A stretch of DNA of 64,000 nt, from contig CAMCFJ010000001.1 of assembly GCA_945874105.1 (NCBI GenBank), positions 124,001 to 188,000 of the forward strand. Reading direction: 5' to 3'. Shown here one piece after another: positions 56,204-64,000 of this stretch. Position numbers and translations under genes: made by a program. Position 1 is the first letter of the stretch, and the number at the start of each line of letters is the position of its first letter. The DNA is from Candidatus Nitrotoga sp. CP45. Its GTDB lineage: Bacteria > Pseudomonadota > Gammaproteobacteria > Burkholderiales > Gallionellaceae. The notes below the pieces were generated by a model, which made no database searches, had not been told where the DNA came from, and was given only the letters and a program-made list of their open reading frames with translations.

Positions 56204-56947
56204 CTAAGGCTGCGAAATCTGCCACTGCTTTAATTCACGGCGTCGCTTGGCATAATCGGGGCAAGCAATTTCGACCACCTGCCAAAATGCAGTCGAGTGG
56301 TTCATCTCGATAAGGTGGGCGAGTTCATGTACTACGACGTAATCAATCAAGTGCAGTGGCATTTTGATGAGTTGCCAGTTGAGGCGCACATCGCCTCGCG
56401 TGGTGCAACTGCCCCATTGCGTGCGCGCGGAGGACAGCTTCACCAGGCGCGGTGTTACGTTCATCAGGGGCGCATAGTGTGCTACACATTCTTTGAACAG
56501 GTTTGTCGCCTCGCGTTGATACCACTGTGTGACAGTCTGCTCTATCAATGCTTGGTTAGCATCATCTGTGACATGCACGAATAATTGATCACCGTTCAGC
56601 AGCGGTGGCGCAGCAAACAAGCTGACGACGACATGCAGGGTAAACACCTCGCCCATGAAAAAGAGGGGCTGTCCATCCCGCCATTGTGGCGAGATGGGCT
56701 TCTTCGCTTGCCAATTCTCAAGTTTTTTTACCACCCAATGCGCTTTGTCCTGCAATACATCGTGCAGCCATTGCTCCGAGGCGCGCAGTGGGATGTTTAC
56801 CGTCAGCCCATCATTGTCGATGCGCAGACCTATGCTACGGCGCCGACTGGTACGTTTGAGGGTATAGGTAACCTGGGTGCCAATCAGATCCACTGTGCGT
56901 TGTTCGACGGCCAGCGGGGTAATAATTCGGCGCAGTTTATCAAGCAT
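56204..56947 (-). CDS. YgjP-like zinc metallopeptidase-domain protein
   Basis: 247 residues of the DUF45/YgjP family with the zinc-binding VVVHELAHLIEMNHSTAFW (HExxH plus downstream His). Function unknown; related to WLM/SprT-like domains. Start at ATG 56947 overlaps the plsC stop (TGATG). Last gene of a glyQ-glyS-gmhB-plsC-ygjP string. Confidence 0.88.
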   Translation of the reverse strand: MLDKLRRIITPLAVEQRTVDLIGTQVTYTLKRTSRRRSIGLRIDNDGLTVNIPLRASEQWLHDVLQDKAHWVVKKLENWQAKKPISPQWRDGQPLFFMGEVFTLHVVVSLFAAPPLLNGDQLFVHVTDDANQALIEQTVTQWYQREATNLFKECVAHYAPLMNVTPRLVKLSSARTQWGSCTTRGDVRLNWQLIKMPLHLIDYVVVHELAHLIEMNHSTAFWQVVEIACPDYAKRRRELKQWQISQP

Positions 56948-57651
56948 CAGGGCAGCCGCGTGACTTCGGTTTCGATCCACTCTTCCACGCGTTGATTGAT
57001 CTCCTCGGCCTTGAGGCCGGCGGGATCAATGGGTGAACCTATGCTCATGGTGATAACGCCCGGATGCTTGAGGAAGGATTTGCGACCCCACAGTTTGCCC
57101 GCATTGTGCGCCACAGGAACTATAGGCACGCCGCTGGATGCACCTAGAAGTGCACCGCCGATTTTGTATTTGCCGCGCTGACCAAAAGGAATGCGTGTTC
57201 CTTCAGGAAAAATAACCACGCAAAAGCCTAGCGCCAGGCGTTCTTTGCCCTGGCGCAGCAACTGCTTGATTGCCTCGCGGCCTTCGCTACGTTTGATGGC
57301 AACGGGGCTGGTCATCGCGAGACCCCAACCGAAAAAAGGAAGCCACAACAGTTCACGTTTGATCACCCATACCTGCGGTGGAAATACTTTTTGCAGCGCG
57401 ATGGTTTCCCATGCAGATTGATGCTTGCACAGCACAAGACACGGTTTATTCGGGATGTTATCGGCGCCGCGCACTTCCATGCGGATGCCGCATACCACGC
57501 GCAACAGCCATAGCATGATAAGCGCCCAGCCAGAGATGATGCGATAGCGGGTAATTGGATGAAACGGAAAGGTGAGAATTGCAATTAGCGTAAACAGCGG
57601 TGTGATGACGATTTGCAGCAGCAGAAAAATCAGCGAGCGTATGAATACCAT
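56947..57651 (-). CDS. plsC: 1-acyl-sn-glycerol-3-phosphate acyltransferase
   Basis: Second acylation in phospholipid synthesis. 234 residues: N-terminal membrane segment, HQSAWE catalytic block (HX4E form of HX4D), and FPEGTRIPFG. Membrane-bound in the cytoplasmic leaflet. 74 bp after gmhB. Confidence 0.93.
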   Translation of the reverse strand: MVFIRSLIFLLLQIVITPLFTLIAILTFPFHPITRYRIISGWALIMLWLLRVVCGIRMEVRGADNIPNKPCLVLCKHQSAWETIALQKVFPPQVWVIKRELLWLPFFGWGLAMTSPVAIKRSEGREAIKQLLRQGKERLALGFCVVIFPEGTRIPFGQRGKYKIGGALLGASSGVPIVPVAHNAGKLWGRKSFLKHPGVITMSIGSPIDPAGLKAEEINQRVEEWIETEVTRLP

Positions 57652-57725
57652 ATCAGAGAAATTTTAAAAATATCGTCGATCCCGCGCAGACGGGAATGGG
57701 CAATTCAGATTATTTAGAGAGGCCA

Positions 57726-58256
57726 TTAAATCAGGGTGGAAACGACTGCTGCCAGATCACGATAAATCAGAGTGCCTTCCGGCAAACCGCCCTTGGCCTG
57801 CGTCTTCGAGCCCTTGCCGGTCAGCACCAATATCGGTTGCGCGCCCATCGTGGCGGCGGCTTCCAGATCGCGTAACGCATCGCCTACCATAGGCACGCCC
57901 TTCAGGCTCACGTTATAGCGCATGGCAATTGTTTCCAGCATGCCGGTTTTAGGTTTGCGACAAGAGCAGTTGGCTTCCTCCGCATGGGGACAATAAAATA
58001 TTGCATCTATGCGGCCGGCTGCCTGCGCCACCGTTTTATACATCTTGTCGTGAATGGCATTCAGCGTGAGCATATCGAACAGACCGCGTCCTATGCCCGA
58101 TTGATTGGTTGCCACCACCACGCGATAGTCCGCCTGCACCAGGCGAGCAATCGCTTCAAGACTGCCGGGTAGAGGCTTCCATTCATTCGGGTGCTTGATG
58201 AACTTAGGGGAGCCGTAATTGATAACACCATCGCGGTCAAGGATGATGAGCTTCAT
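57726..58256 (-). CDS. gmhB: D-glycero-beta-D-manno-heptose 1,7-bisphosphate 7-phosphatase
   Basis: HAD phosphatase in ADP-heptose synthesis for LPS core. 176 residues: DRDGVIN nucleophile motif, TNQSG, zinc-binding CPHAEEANCSCRKPKTGM and the GDALRDLEAA motif. ATG 58256 is chosen for the family start MKLIILDRDG; ATG 58268 is possible. 14 bp after glyS. Confidence 0.95.
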   Translation of the reverse strand: MKLIILDRDGVINYGSPKFIKHPNEWKPLPGSLEAIARLVQADYRVVVATNQSGIGRGLFDMLTLNAIHDKMYKTVAQAAGRIDAIFYCPHAEEANCSCRKPKTGMLETIAMRYNVSLKGVPMVGDALRDLEAAATMGAQPILVLTGKGSKTQAKGGLPEGTLIYRDLAAVVSTLI

Positions 58257-58270
58257 TATTGCCCCCATTT

Positions 58271-60343
58271 TCAGGCTGCCAGTCGGGAGATGTCAGCGAC
58301 CTGATTCATCAGGTCACCCAGTCGCTTCAGCAAGGCCAGACGATTATCCCGCACAGCAGGATCTTCTGCCATCACCATCACCTGGTCGAAAAATTCATCT
58401 ACTACTGTGCGTGCTGAGGCCAGCAAAGTGAGCACAGCGGTGTAATCCTGATTCTGCATTCCGGCTTCCACCTGCGGTGCGAGGCGTTGCACGACTTCAT
58501 ACAGGCTGCGCTCCGCATTTTCCTGCAACAGCTCAACCTGAATTTCGGCGTCTACCGTGGCGGTTTTCTTAAGGATATTTTGAATGCGTTTGTTGGCGGC
58601 CGCCAATGCTGCCGCTTCCGGTAGTTTGCGGAAGGCACACACCGCTTCAAGACGCGGTATCACGAGATCTATACGCGTCGGGTTTTGACACACAACGGCT
58701 TCAATTTCATCGGGAGAAAAATCGCGTTCGCGCAAATAACCGCGCAGTCGATCGAGCATGAAGCCATGCACATCGGCCACGACACTGCCGCTCAATTTTT
58801 CAGCGGTGAAACTATCCTTGCTCAATTGCAATAGCATATCTAGCGGCAACGCCAGCGGGGTCTCGATTAGAATGCGCAACACTCCCAGCGCGTGGCGGCG
58901 TAATCCAAATGGATCTTTGTCGCCAGTGGGAACCAGACCGATGCCGTAAATTCCAACCAGTGTGTCCAGCTTGTCAGCCAGAGCCACCGCGCAAGCCACC
59001 GCGCCCTGCGGCAAAGTGTCACCGGCAAAACGCGGGTGGTAGTGCGCCGCAACAGCATCTGCCACTACCTGATTCTCGCCGTCATGCAGCGCATAGTAGC
59101 GTCCCATAATGCCTTGCAGTTCCGGAAACTCACCGACCATGTCGGTGGTCAAATCGGCCTTGGCTAGACGTGCCGCCAGTTCAGCCACAGATTTTTCAGC
59201 ATTAAGCTGGTGCGCGATGGCACCGGCCAAGGTAGTGATGCGCTCGACGCGCTGCAATTGTGTGCCCAGCTTGTTGTGATAAACCACGTTGCCTAGCCGG
59301 GCGACGCGCGATTCCAGCGTCTGCTTGCGATCCTGATTGAAGAAGAAGCGCGCATCGGCCAGGCGCGGACGCACCACGCGTTGATTGCCATCGATAATGT
59401 GCTTGGGATTGTCCACCTGCATGTTGGAAACAATCAGAAATTTGTTGAGCAGCTTGCCGCCGCTATCCAGTAACGGAAAATATTTCTGGTTCTGCTGCAT
59501 GGTGAGTATCAGGCATTCCTGCGGTACTTCAAGGTATTCTTCCTCGAACTCACCCACATAAATTACCGGCCATTCCACCAGCGCCGTGACTTCATCCAGC
59601 AGGCCATCGGATGGATTAATGCGCGCATTGAGTGCGTGCGCCTTGGCTTTGAGATGTTCGTCAATTTTGGTGCGGCGTTTTTCAAAAGAGGCGATAACCT
59701 TGCCATGCGTCAGCAATGCTTCTTCATAGCTATTAGCGGAAATGACCTGCATCCCGCCGGTGTGAAGGAAGCGATGCCCGCTCGTTAACCGTCCACTCTG
59801 TAGTCCCAATACTTCGCCGGGCACGATGCGATCGCCATGCAGCATAACCAAACCATGCACTGGACGCACAAATTGGTGATCGGAGTCGCCCCAGCGCATC
59901 AGTTTGGGGACGGGCAATTTCTTTAAAGCTTGAGTGATGATGTCGGCCAAATAGACATCCAGGCGCTGGCCTTTTTTCTCTAACCGGGCGACGAAATATT
60001 CCGTCTTGTCGTCGTTATTACGCAGCAATTGCTCAAACGTCACGCCTGCGCCGCGCATGAAACCTTCCAGCGCTTTGCTGGGTTTGCCTTCGGCATCCAC
60101 CCCGGCAGCTACTGCGGGGCCTTTGCGATCTATCACACGATCAGCCTGCTGCAATTCTACATTGGTAATTGTCAGAGCCAGCCGACGCGGAGTAGCGAAA
60201 GGCGTGCAAATGCTATCTTCGTTCGCCAGCTCCTGCCCGCGCAGTTCAGTAAATACTTCGTTGGCGAAAACAGTGGAAAGACGTTCCAGCGCCTTGGGCG
60301 GCAGCTCTTCGGTTAGCAGCTCGATTAATAAAGTCTGTTTCAT
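58271..60343 (-). CDS. glyS: glycyl-tRNA synthetase beta subunit
   Basis: 690 residues, anticodon/tRNA-binding subunit of the alpha2-beta2 class IIc enzyme. Starts [20 protein letters not shown]-terminal DALR/HD-like region. ATG 60343 overlaps the glyQ stop (TAATG). Confidence 0.98.
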   Translation of the reverse strand: MKQTLLIELLTEELPPKALERLSTVFANEVFTELRGQELANEDSICTPFATPRRLALTITNVELQQADRVIDRKGPAVAAGVDAEGKPSKALEGFMRGAGVTFEQLLRNNDDKTEYFVARLEKKGQRLDVYLADIITQALKKLPVPKLMRWGDSDHQFVRPVHGLVMLHGDRIVPGEVLGLQSGRLTSGHRFLHTGGMQVISANSYEEALLTHGKVIASFEKRRTKIDEHLKAKAHALNARINPSDGLLDEVTALVEWPVIYVGEFEEEYLEVPQECLILTMQQNQKYFPLLDSGGKLLNKFLIVSNMQVDNPKHIIDGNQRVVRPRLADARFFFNQDRKQTLESRVARLGNVVYHNKLGTQLQRVERITTLAGAIAHQLNAEKSVAELAARLAKADLTTDMVGEFPELQGIMGRYYALHDGENQVVADAVAAHYHPRFAGDTLPQGAVACAVALADKLDTLVGIYGIGLVPTGDKDPFGLRRHALGVLRILIETPLALPLDMLLQLSKDSFTAEKLSGSVVADVHGFMLDRLRGYLRERDFSPDEIEAVVCQNPTRIDLVIPRLEAVCAFRKLPEAAALAAANKRIQNILKKTATVDAEIQVELLQENAERSLYEVVQRLAPQVEAGMQNQDYTAVLTLLASARTVVDEFFDQVMVMAEDPAVRDNRLALLKRLGDLMNQVADISRLAA

Positions 60344-61239
60344 TATTTTGTCTCCCCGATCTTGCACATCGGGAAGCCAAGTGCCTCGCGCGAGTCGTGA
60401 TAAGCCTGCGCCACCAGCCTGGACAACGTTCGCACGCGGCCTATGTAAGCAGCGCGTTCGGTCACCGAAATAGCGCCGCGCGCATCCAGCATATTGAAAC
60501 TATGCGAGCACTTCATCACCATCTCGAAACCGGGCAATACCAGCTCGGCGGCGATCAAGCGCTTGGCTTCGGCTTCATATTCATTGAAGTGCCGGAACAA
60601 CATCTCGACGTTGGAGTGCTCGAAGTTGTATCTGGATTGTTCCACCTCGTTCTGGTGGTATATGTCGCCGTACGTCACTACGCTGTCGCCATTCCTGGCC
60701 CACACCAGGTCATATACGTTTTCCACGTCCTGCAAATACATCGCCAGACGCTCCAGTCCATAAGTGATTTCGCCCAGTACCGGGCGGCAGGGCAGCGAGC
60801 CAACTTCCTGAAAATAGGTGAACTGCGTCACCTCCATGCCATCCAGCCAAACCTCCCAGCCCAAGCCCCATGCGCCTAGCGTGGGCGATTCCCAATCGTC
60901 TTCCACAAAGCGTATATCGTGCTCGCCGGTATTTATGCCCAGCGCGCGCAGACTGTCGAGATAGAGTTCCTGGATGTTGTCAGGCGAAGGCTTGAGCACA
61001 ACCTGATACTGGTAGTAATGCTGTAGGCGGTTCGGATTTTCGCCGTAGCGCCCGTCTTTGGGTCGACGTGAAGGCTGAACATAAGCGGCGCGCCAAGGCT
61101 CCGGACCGATCGCACGCAAAAAAGTAGCGGTGTGAAAAGTGCCTGCGCCCATTTCGATATCATAGGGTTGCAACAGAGCACAACCTTGCTTGTCCCAGAA
61201 TTGTTGTAGCGTCAGGATGATTTGCTGAAATGTGAGCAT
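60343..61239 (-). CDS. glyQ: glycyl-tRNA synthetase alpha subunit
   Basis: 298-residue catalytic subunit, starting [20 protein letters not shown] and containing [46 protein letters not shown]. First gene of the operon with glyS. Confidence 0.98.
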   Translation of the reverse strand: MLTFQQIILTLQQFWDKQGCALLQPYDIEMGAGTFHTATFLRAIGPEPWRAAYVQPSRRPKDGRYGENPNRLQHYYQYQVVLKPSPDNIQELYLDSLRALGINTGEHDIRFVEDDWESPTLGAWGLGWEVWLDGMEVTQFTYFQEVGSLPCRPVLGEITYGLERLAMYLQDVENVYDLVWARNGDSVVTYGDIYHQNEVEQSRYNFEHSNVEMLFRHFNEYEAEAKRLIAAELVLPGFEMVMKCSHSFNMLDARGAISVTERAAYIGRVRTLSRLVAQAYHDSREALGFPMCKIGETK

Positions 61240-61389
61240 GTGACAAAACCGGCGTGATTTGTGAAAGTCGCTATTTTATTCCAATTTCAATTGGATAGTG
61301 GAACAAGGCGGGGGTGAGCGAACAATGCAGGAAACATTGTTTGTATTATGAAGATGAATACTAGTATCACGACCTGTTAATTGCGAAAA

Positions 61390-61471
61390 CCCTCTCTCCA
61401 ACTCTCTCCCGCAAGCGGGAGAGAGTGTGACCGTCCCCTCTCCCGTTTACGGGAGAGGGTTAGGGAGAGGG
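61390..61471. repeat. double palindromic repeat (CCCTCTCCC type)
   Basis: Two adjacent hairpins: CTCTCTCCCGC/GCGGGAGAGAG (61402-61425) and CCCTCTCCCGT/ACGGGAGAGGG (61437-61459), followed by TTAGGGAGAGGG. A dispersed intergenic repeat type seen in many proteobacteria. It lies between glyQ (upstream side) and the end of mtkB. Confidence 0.8.
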
Positions 61472-61530
61472 CAATGACCGCAACTCAACTGCCATGCTGC
61501 GGGTAAATCCAAAACAATATGTTTCGTTAT

Positions 61531-62403
61531 TTACGATTTTATAGCCCGTAATACCGTAGCCCCAATGTCGGCTGGATTACGTACAACGAACATGCCCAGC
61601 GCTTCTATCGTGTCAATTTTAGCGGTTGCGGTATCGGACTCACTGGTGATAATCGCGCCGGCATGTCCCATGCGGCGACCGGGAGGGGCGGATAAGCCTG
61701 CGACATAGCAGATTAGCGGTTTGCGCATGTTTTTCTTTGCCCAACGAGCGGCATCGACTTCCTGCGGACCTCCGATTTCACCAATCATGAGAACCGCATC
61801 GGTATCGGGATCATCTTCAAATGCCTTGAGTACAGTCGCGAAGTCAGTTCCATTTACTGGGTCACCGCCGATACCGATAGATGATGATTGGCCGAGGCCA
61901 AGCTCACTCATTTGGGCGACAGCCTCATAGTTTAGGGTGCCGGAGCGTGAAACAATTCCGATTCTCCCCGGAGTATAGATATGTGAAGGCATGATGCCGA
62001 CCTTGCCCACGCCTGGTGTAATAATGCCGGGCGTGTTCGGGCCGATGATAATCGAGTTGGTTCCCAGCCGGTAGCGCTCCACACGCACCATATCCTGAAC
62101 AGGTATGCCATCCGCGATGACAACAATCGTTTTGATACCTGCATCGATCGCTTCCATGATCGCATCGGCGGCAAAGGGAGGAGGAGCGAAAATACCGGAA
62201 ACGTCTGCGCCTGTTTCCCGCACTGCTTCCTCAACGGTATCAAATACAGGCAAACCCAAATGTTGCGTTCCGCCCTTGCCTGGCGTTACGCCACCGGTCA
62301 CTTTAGTACCAATTTTCATCGCTTCTTCGGCGTGAAAGGTGGCATGCTGCCCGGTAAACCCCTGAAAGATTACACGCGAATCTTTATTTAATAACACACT
62401 CAT
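61531..62403 (-). CDS. mtkB: malate-CoA ligase alpha subunit (succinyl-CoA ligase alpha family)
   Basis: 290 residues: CoA-binding [25 protein letters not shown], and the phospho-histidine loop GHAGAI. The segment [17 protein letters not shown] resembles MtkB ([11 protein letters not shown]) more than SucD (PAPFCKDSILEA). With a malyl-CoA lyase gene in the same operon, malate rather than succinate is the likelier substrate (inference). It starts inside the mtkA stop (4-bp overlap). Confidence 0.8.
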   Translation of the reverse strand: MSVLLNKDSRVIFQGFTGQHATFHAEEAMKIGTKVTGGVTPGKGGTQHLGLPVFDTVEEAVRETGADVSGIFAPPPFAADAIMEAIDAGIKTIVVIADGIPVQDMVRVERYRLGTNSIIIGPNTPGIITPGVGKVGIMPSHIYTPGRIGIVSRSGTLNYEAVAQMSELGLGQSSSIGIGGDPVNGTDFATVLKAFEDDPDTDAVLMIGEIGGPQEVDAARWAKKNMRKPLICYVAGLSAPPGRRMGHAGAIITSESDTATAKIDTIEALGMFVVRNPADIGATVLRAIKS

Positions 62404-63602
62404 GAGTGTTCCTTTTTTAGCGGCACCACTTTTTTTACAATATTGTTTACTTCCGTTACCGCTTTTGCGGCAGCATCATTGAGATTGCTGGCGATAATAA
62501 ACGGGAATTTGGAGGCGCTGAGAATAGCCCGTCCTTCATCAACATTTGTACCCGCCAGCCGAACGATGATCGGCATTGTTATATTCTGGTCGCGCATGGC
62601 TTGAATAATTCCGGTGGCGATCCAGTCACAGCGATTGATCCCGGCAAAAATATTAATGAGAATGATTTTAACGGCGGGATCCTGCAGCACGATGTGGAAC
62701 GCATTGGCAACTTTTTCCGGTGTGGCGCCACCCCCTACATCGAGGAAATTAGCCGGTCTTCCGCCATGCAGAGTAATCGCATCCATGGTTGCCATTGCCA
62801 GGCCGGCACCATTAACGATGCAACCCACATCACCGTCCAGTGCAATGTAATTCAAGCCATGTCCGGTAGCCTCAACCTCTTTTGGATCCTCTTCGTCAAA
62901 ATCCCGAAGTTCGGAAATTGTCGGTCTGCGGTACAGTGCATTGTCATCAAAAGACATTTTTGCATCCAGCGCCAACAACTGGCCATTGTCCACAATAGCC
63001 AGCGGATTGATTTCAGCCATCATGGCATCATTGTCCCGCATACAGCGATAAAGACCCTTCATGATCTTTACTGCTTGAGGCAATAACGCGCCTTTCAGGC
63101 CGACCTTATAGGCAACCTTGCGGCATTGAAAATCGAGCAGCCCCACTGCGGGATCAATGATTTCCCGGATGATTCGTTCCGGTGTTTGCTTCGCAACCAC
63201 CTCGATGTCCACACCCCCTTCAGCGGAGGCAACCAACGTGATTCGCCGCGTGGCACGATCAATGACCAGCCCAATGTAATACTCGCGCACAATATTGCTC
63301 GCTTGCTCAACAAGAACACGTCGGACTAGCCTGCCTTCAGCCCCGGTTTGATGCGTAACCAGAAGGCTGCCAATTATTTCATCGGCGATGACTCGTACTT
63401 CATCAATGCTATTGCCTACCCGGACACCACCCGCTTTGCCACGGCCCCCGGAATGTATCTGCGCCTTGACAACCCAACGCGACCCGCCTATTTCTTCCGC
63501 AACAGTGGCCGCTTGCGCGTCAGTGTGAACAACGCGCCCCGGTGGTACCGGAACGCCATAGTGTTTAAGCAAATCTTTAGTTTGATATTCATGAATATTC
63601 AT
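62400..63602 (-). CDS. mtkA: malate-CoA ligase beta subunit (succinyl-CoA ligase beta family)
   Basis: 400 residues: ATP-grasp domain (MNIHEYQTKDLLKHYGVPVP; QIHSGGRGKAGGV; AEINPLAIV) and CoA-ligase C-terminal domain (NFLDVGGGA, ILINIFAGINRCDWIATGI). SucC and MtkA share this fold; operon context favours MtkA. It would form malyl-CoA from malate, CoA and ATP. 10 bp after mcl. Confidence 0.8.
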   Translation of the reverse strand: MNIHEYQTKDLLKHYGVPVPPGRVVHTDAQAATVAEEIGGSRWVVKAQIHSGGRGKAGGVRVGNSIDEVRVIADEIIGSLLVTHQTGAEGRLVRRVLVEQASNIVREYYIGLVIDRATRRITLVASAEGGVDIEVVAKQTPERIIREIIDPAVGLLDFQCRKVAYKVGLKGALLPQAVKIMKGLYRCMRDNDAMMAEINPLAIVDNGQLLALDAKMSFDDNALYRRPTISELRDFDEEDPKEVEATGHGLNYIALDGDVGCIVNGAGLAMATMDAITLHGGRPANFLDVGGGATPEKVANAFHIVLQDPAVKIILINIFAGINRCDWIATGIIQAMRDQNITMPIIVRLAGTNVDEGRAILSASKFPFIIASNLNDAAAKAVTEVNNIVKKVVPLKKEHS

Positions 63603-63612
63603 AGCAAATTTC

Positions 63613-64000
63613 TCACTTAAGTCCAGGCTTGGCCGCCTGTATCTGATCTGCCTTGGCTACCAAAACCTGCGCCTGTCTGATGGATGCCGCATCGATAAGG
63701 CGACCATTCAGCGAAACCGCCCCCTTGCCTTCGCGCGCGGCTTGTTCCATGTTTACCAGAATACTTCTGGCACGGCTAACTTCTGCCTCACTGGGTGTGA
63801 AGACTTCGTTGGCCAACGCAATTTGTGACGGATGGATGGCCCATTTTCCTTCAACGCCCAGTGCCGCCACGCCGCTCGCAACCGCTCTAAAACCATCTGG
63901 GTCGTTAAAGTCACCAAATGGGCCGTCAATCGGCCTCAGGCCATAAGCGCGACAAGCAACTACCAATCTTGATAGCGCGTAATGCCATTGATCGCCCCAA
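63613..64000 (-). CDS. mcl: malyl-CoA lyase / CoA-ester lyase, N-terminus outside window
   Basis: HpcH/HpaI-fold lyase; about 129 C-terminal codons are in the window. Visible: WGDQWHYALSRLVVACRAYGLRPIDGPFGDFNDPDGF, GVEGKWAIHPSQI with the conserved aspartate/histidine region, and the RLIDAASIRQA tail. The WHYAL and RPIDGPFGDF strings fit malyl-CoA lyases of the serine cycle, which split malyl-CoA into glyoxylate and acetyl-CoA. A citramalyl- or methylmalyl-CoA role cannot be excluded. The frame is open to the window edge. Confidence 0.82.
   Translation of the reverse strand, partial: WGDQWHYALSRLVVACRAYGLRPIDGPFGDFNDPDGFRAVASGVAALGVEGKWAIHPSQIALANEVFTPSEAEVSRARSILVNMEQAAREGKGAVSLNGRLIDAASIRQAQVLVAKADQIQAAKPGLK

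Noticed and set aside
61531-63602. Annotation as ordinary sucCD
   Set aside because: Not excluded, but the MtkB-like segment and the linked CoA-ester lyase make malate-CoA ligase the better reading.

Overview
This 64 kb window is a stretch of chromosome from a beta-proteobacterium. Gene content and order fit the Nitrosomonadales, and I think a Gallionellaceae-like relative is most likely; that is inference. The supporting signs are the aroK-aroB and pilMNOPQ blocks, gatCAB divergent from mreBCD-mrdA-rodA, trxA next to rho, argS-SPOR-dsbA, lptM-lysA, glyQS-gmhB-plsC, and REP/RAYT-type repeats. Almost everything is housekeeping. I found no rRNA, tRNA or CRISPR array.

Layout. 1-6.7 kb: shikimate genes aroB (cut by the left edge) and aroK, then the type IV pilus assembly operon pilM-N-O-P-Q, all on the minus strand. 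6.7-9 kb: accessory patch with a gutted IS3-family element, a hypothetical gene and a DUF1566 gene. 9-15.1 kb: clpB (with an exact sigma-32-type promoter), a stand-alone AAA/ABC-type ATPase, rho and trxA. 15.1-21.4 kb: a small ORF, a second DUF1566 gene, rmlD, the Trk potassium system, a redoxin and a two-receiver response regulator. 21.5-26.5 kb: argS, a SPOR protein, dsbA, an SDR and an exported ATP-dependent DNA ligase. 26.7-35.8 kb: gatCAB and the divergent rod-shape operon. 36-41.9 kb: an RND efflux operon led by a tiny coupled ORF and inserted between rodA and rlpA. 42.1-52.7 kb: rlpA, modE, apaH, a CNNM/CorC-type protein, a MITE-like repeat, trpGD, a nitronate monooxygenase-like gene, an NsrR-like regulator and a putative antiporter. 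52.6-56.2 kb: lysA, lptM, then a mobile patch with two toxin-antitoxin pairs, each ending in the same attC-like 104-bp repeat, plus two RAYT remnants and REP-type palindromes. 56.2-61.2 kb: glyQ-glyS-gmhB-plsC-ygjP on the minus strand. 61.5-64 kb: a malyl-CoA lyase / malate-CoA ligase operon (mcl-mtkA-mtkB) cut by the right edge.

How the genes work together. The PilMNOP inner-membrane/periplasmic scaffold joins the PilQ secretin. MreBCD, PBP2 and RodA form the elongasome, with RlpA acting on septal peptidoglycan. GatCAB with ArgS and GlyQS supply aminoacyl-tRNAs. TrkAH takes up potassium. The three-gene RND set is a complete tripartite pump. The mcl-mtkAB operon links malate, malyl-CoA, glyoxylate and acetyl-CoA.

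Most worth a second look: the TA/attC-like cassette patch with apparently leaderless promoters; a ten-base C tract inside pilP that could switch piliation; the orphan ATPase with degenerate P-loop and H-loop; the coupled leader ORF of the RND operon; an AT-rich palindrome on the trpGD promoter next to a MITE; and the mcl-mtkAB operon.
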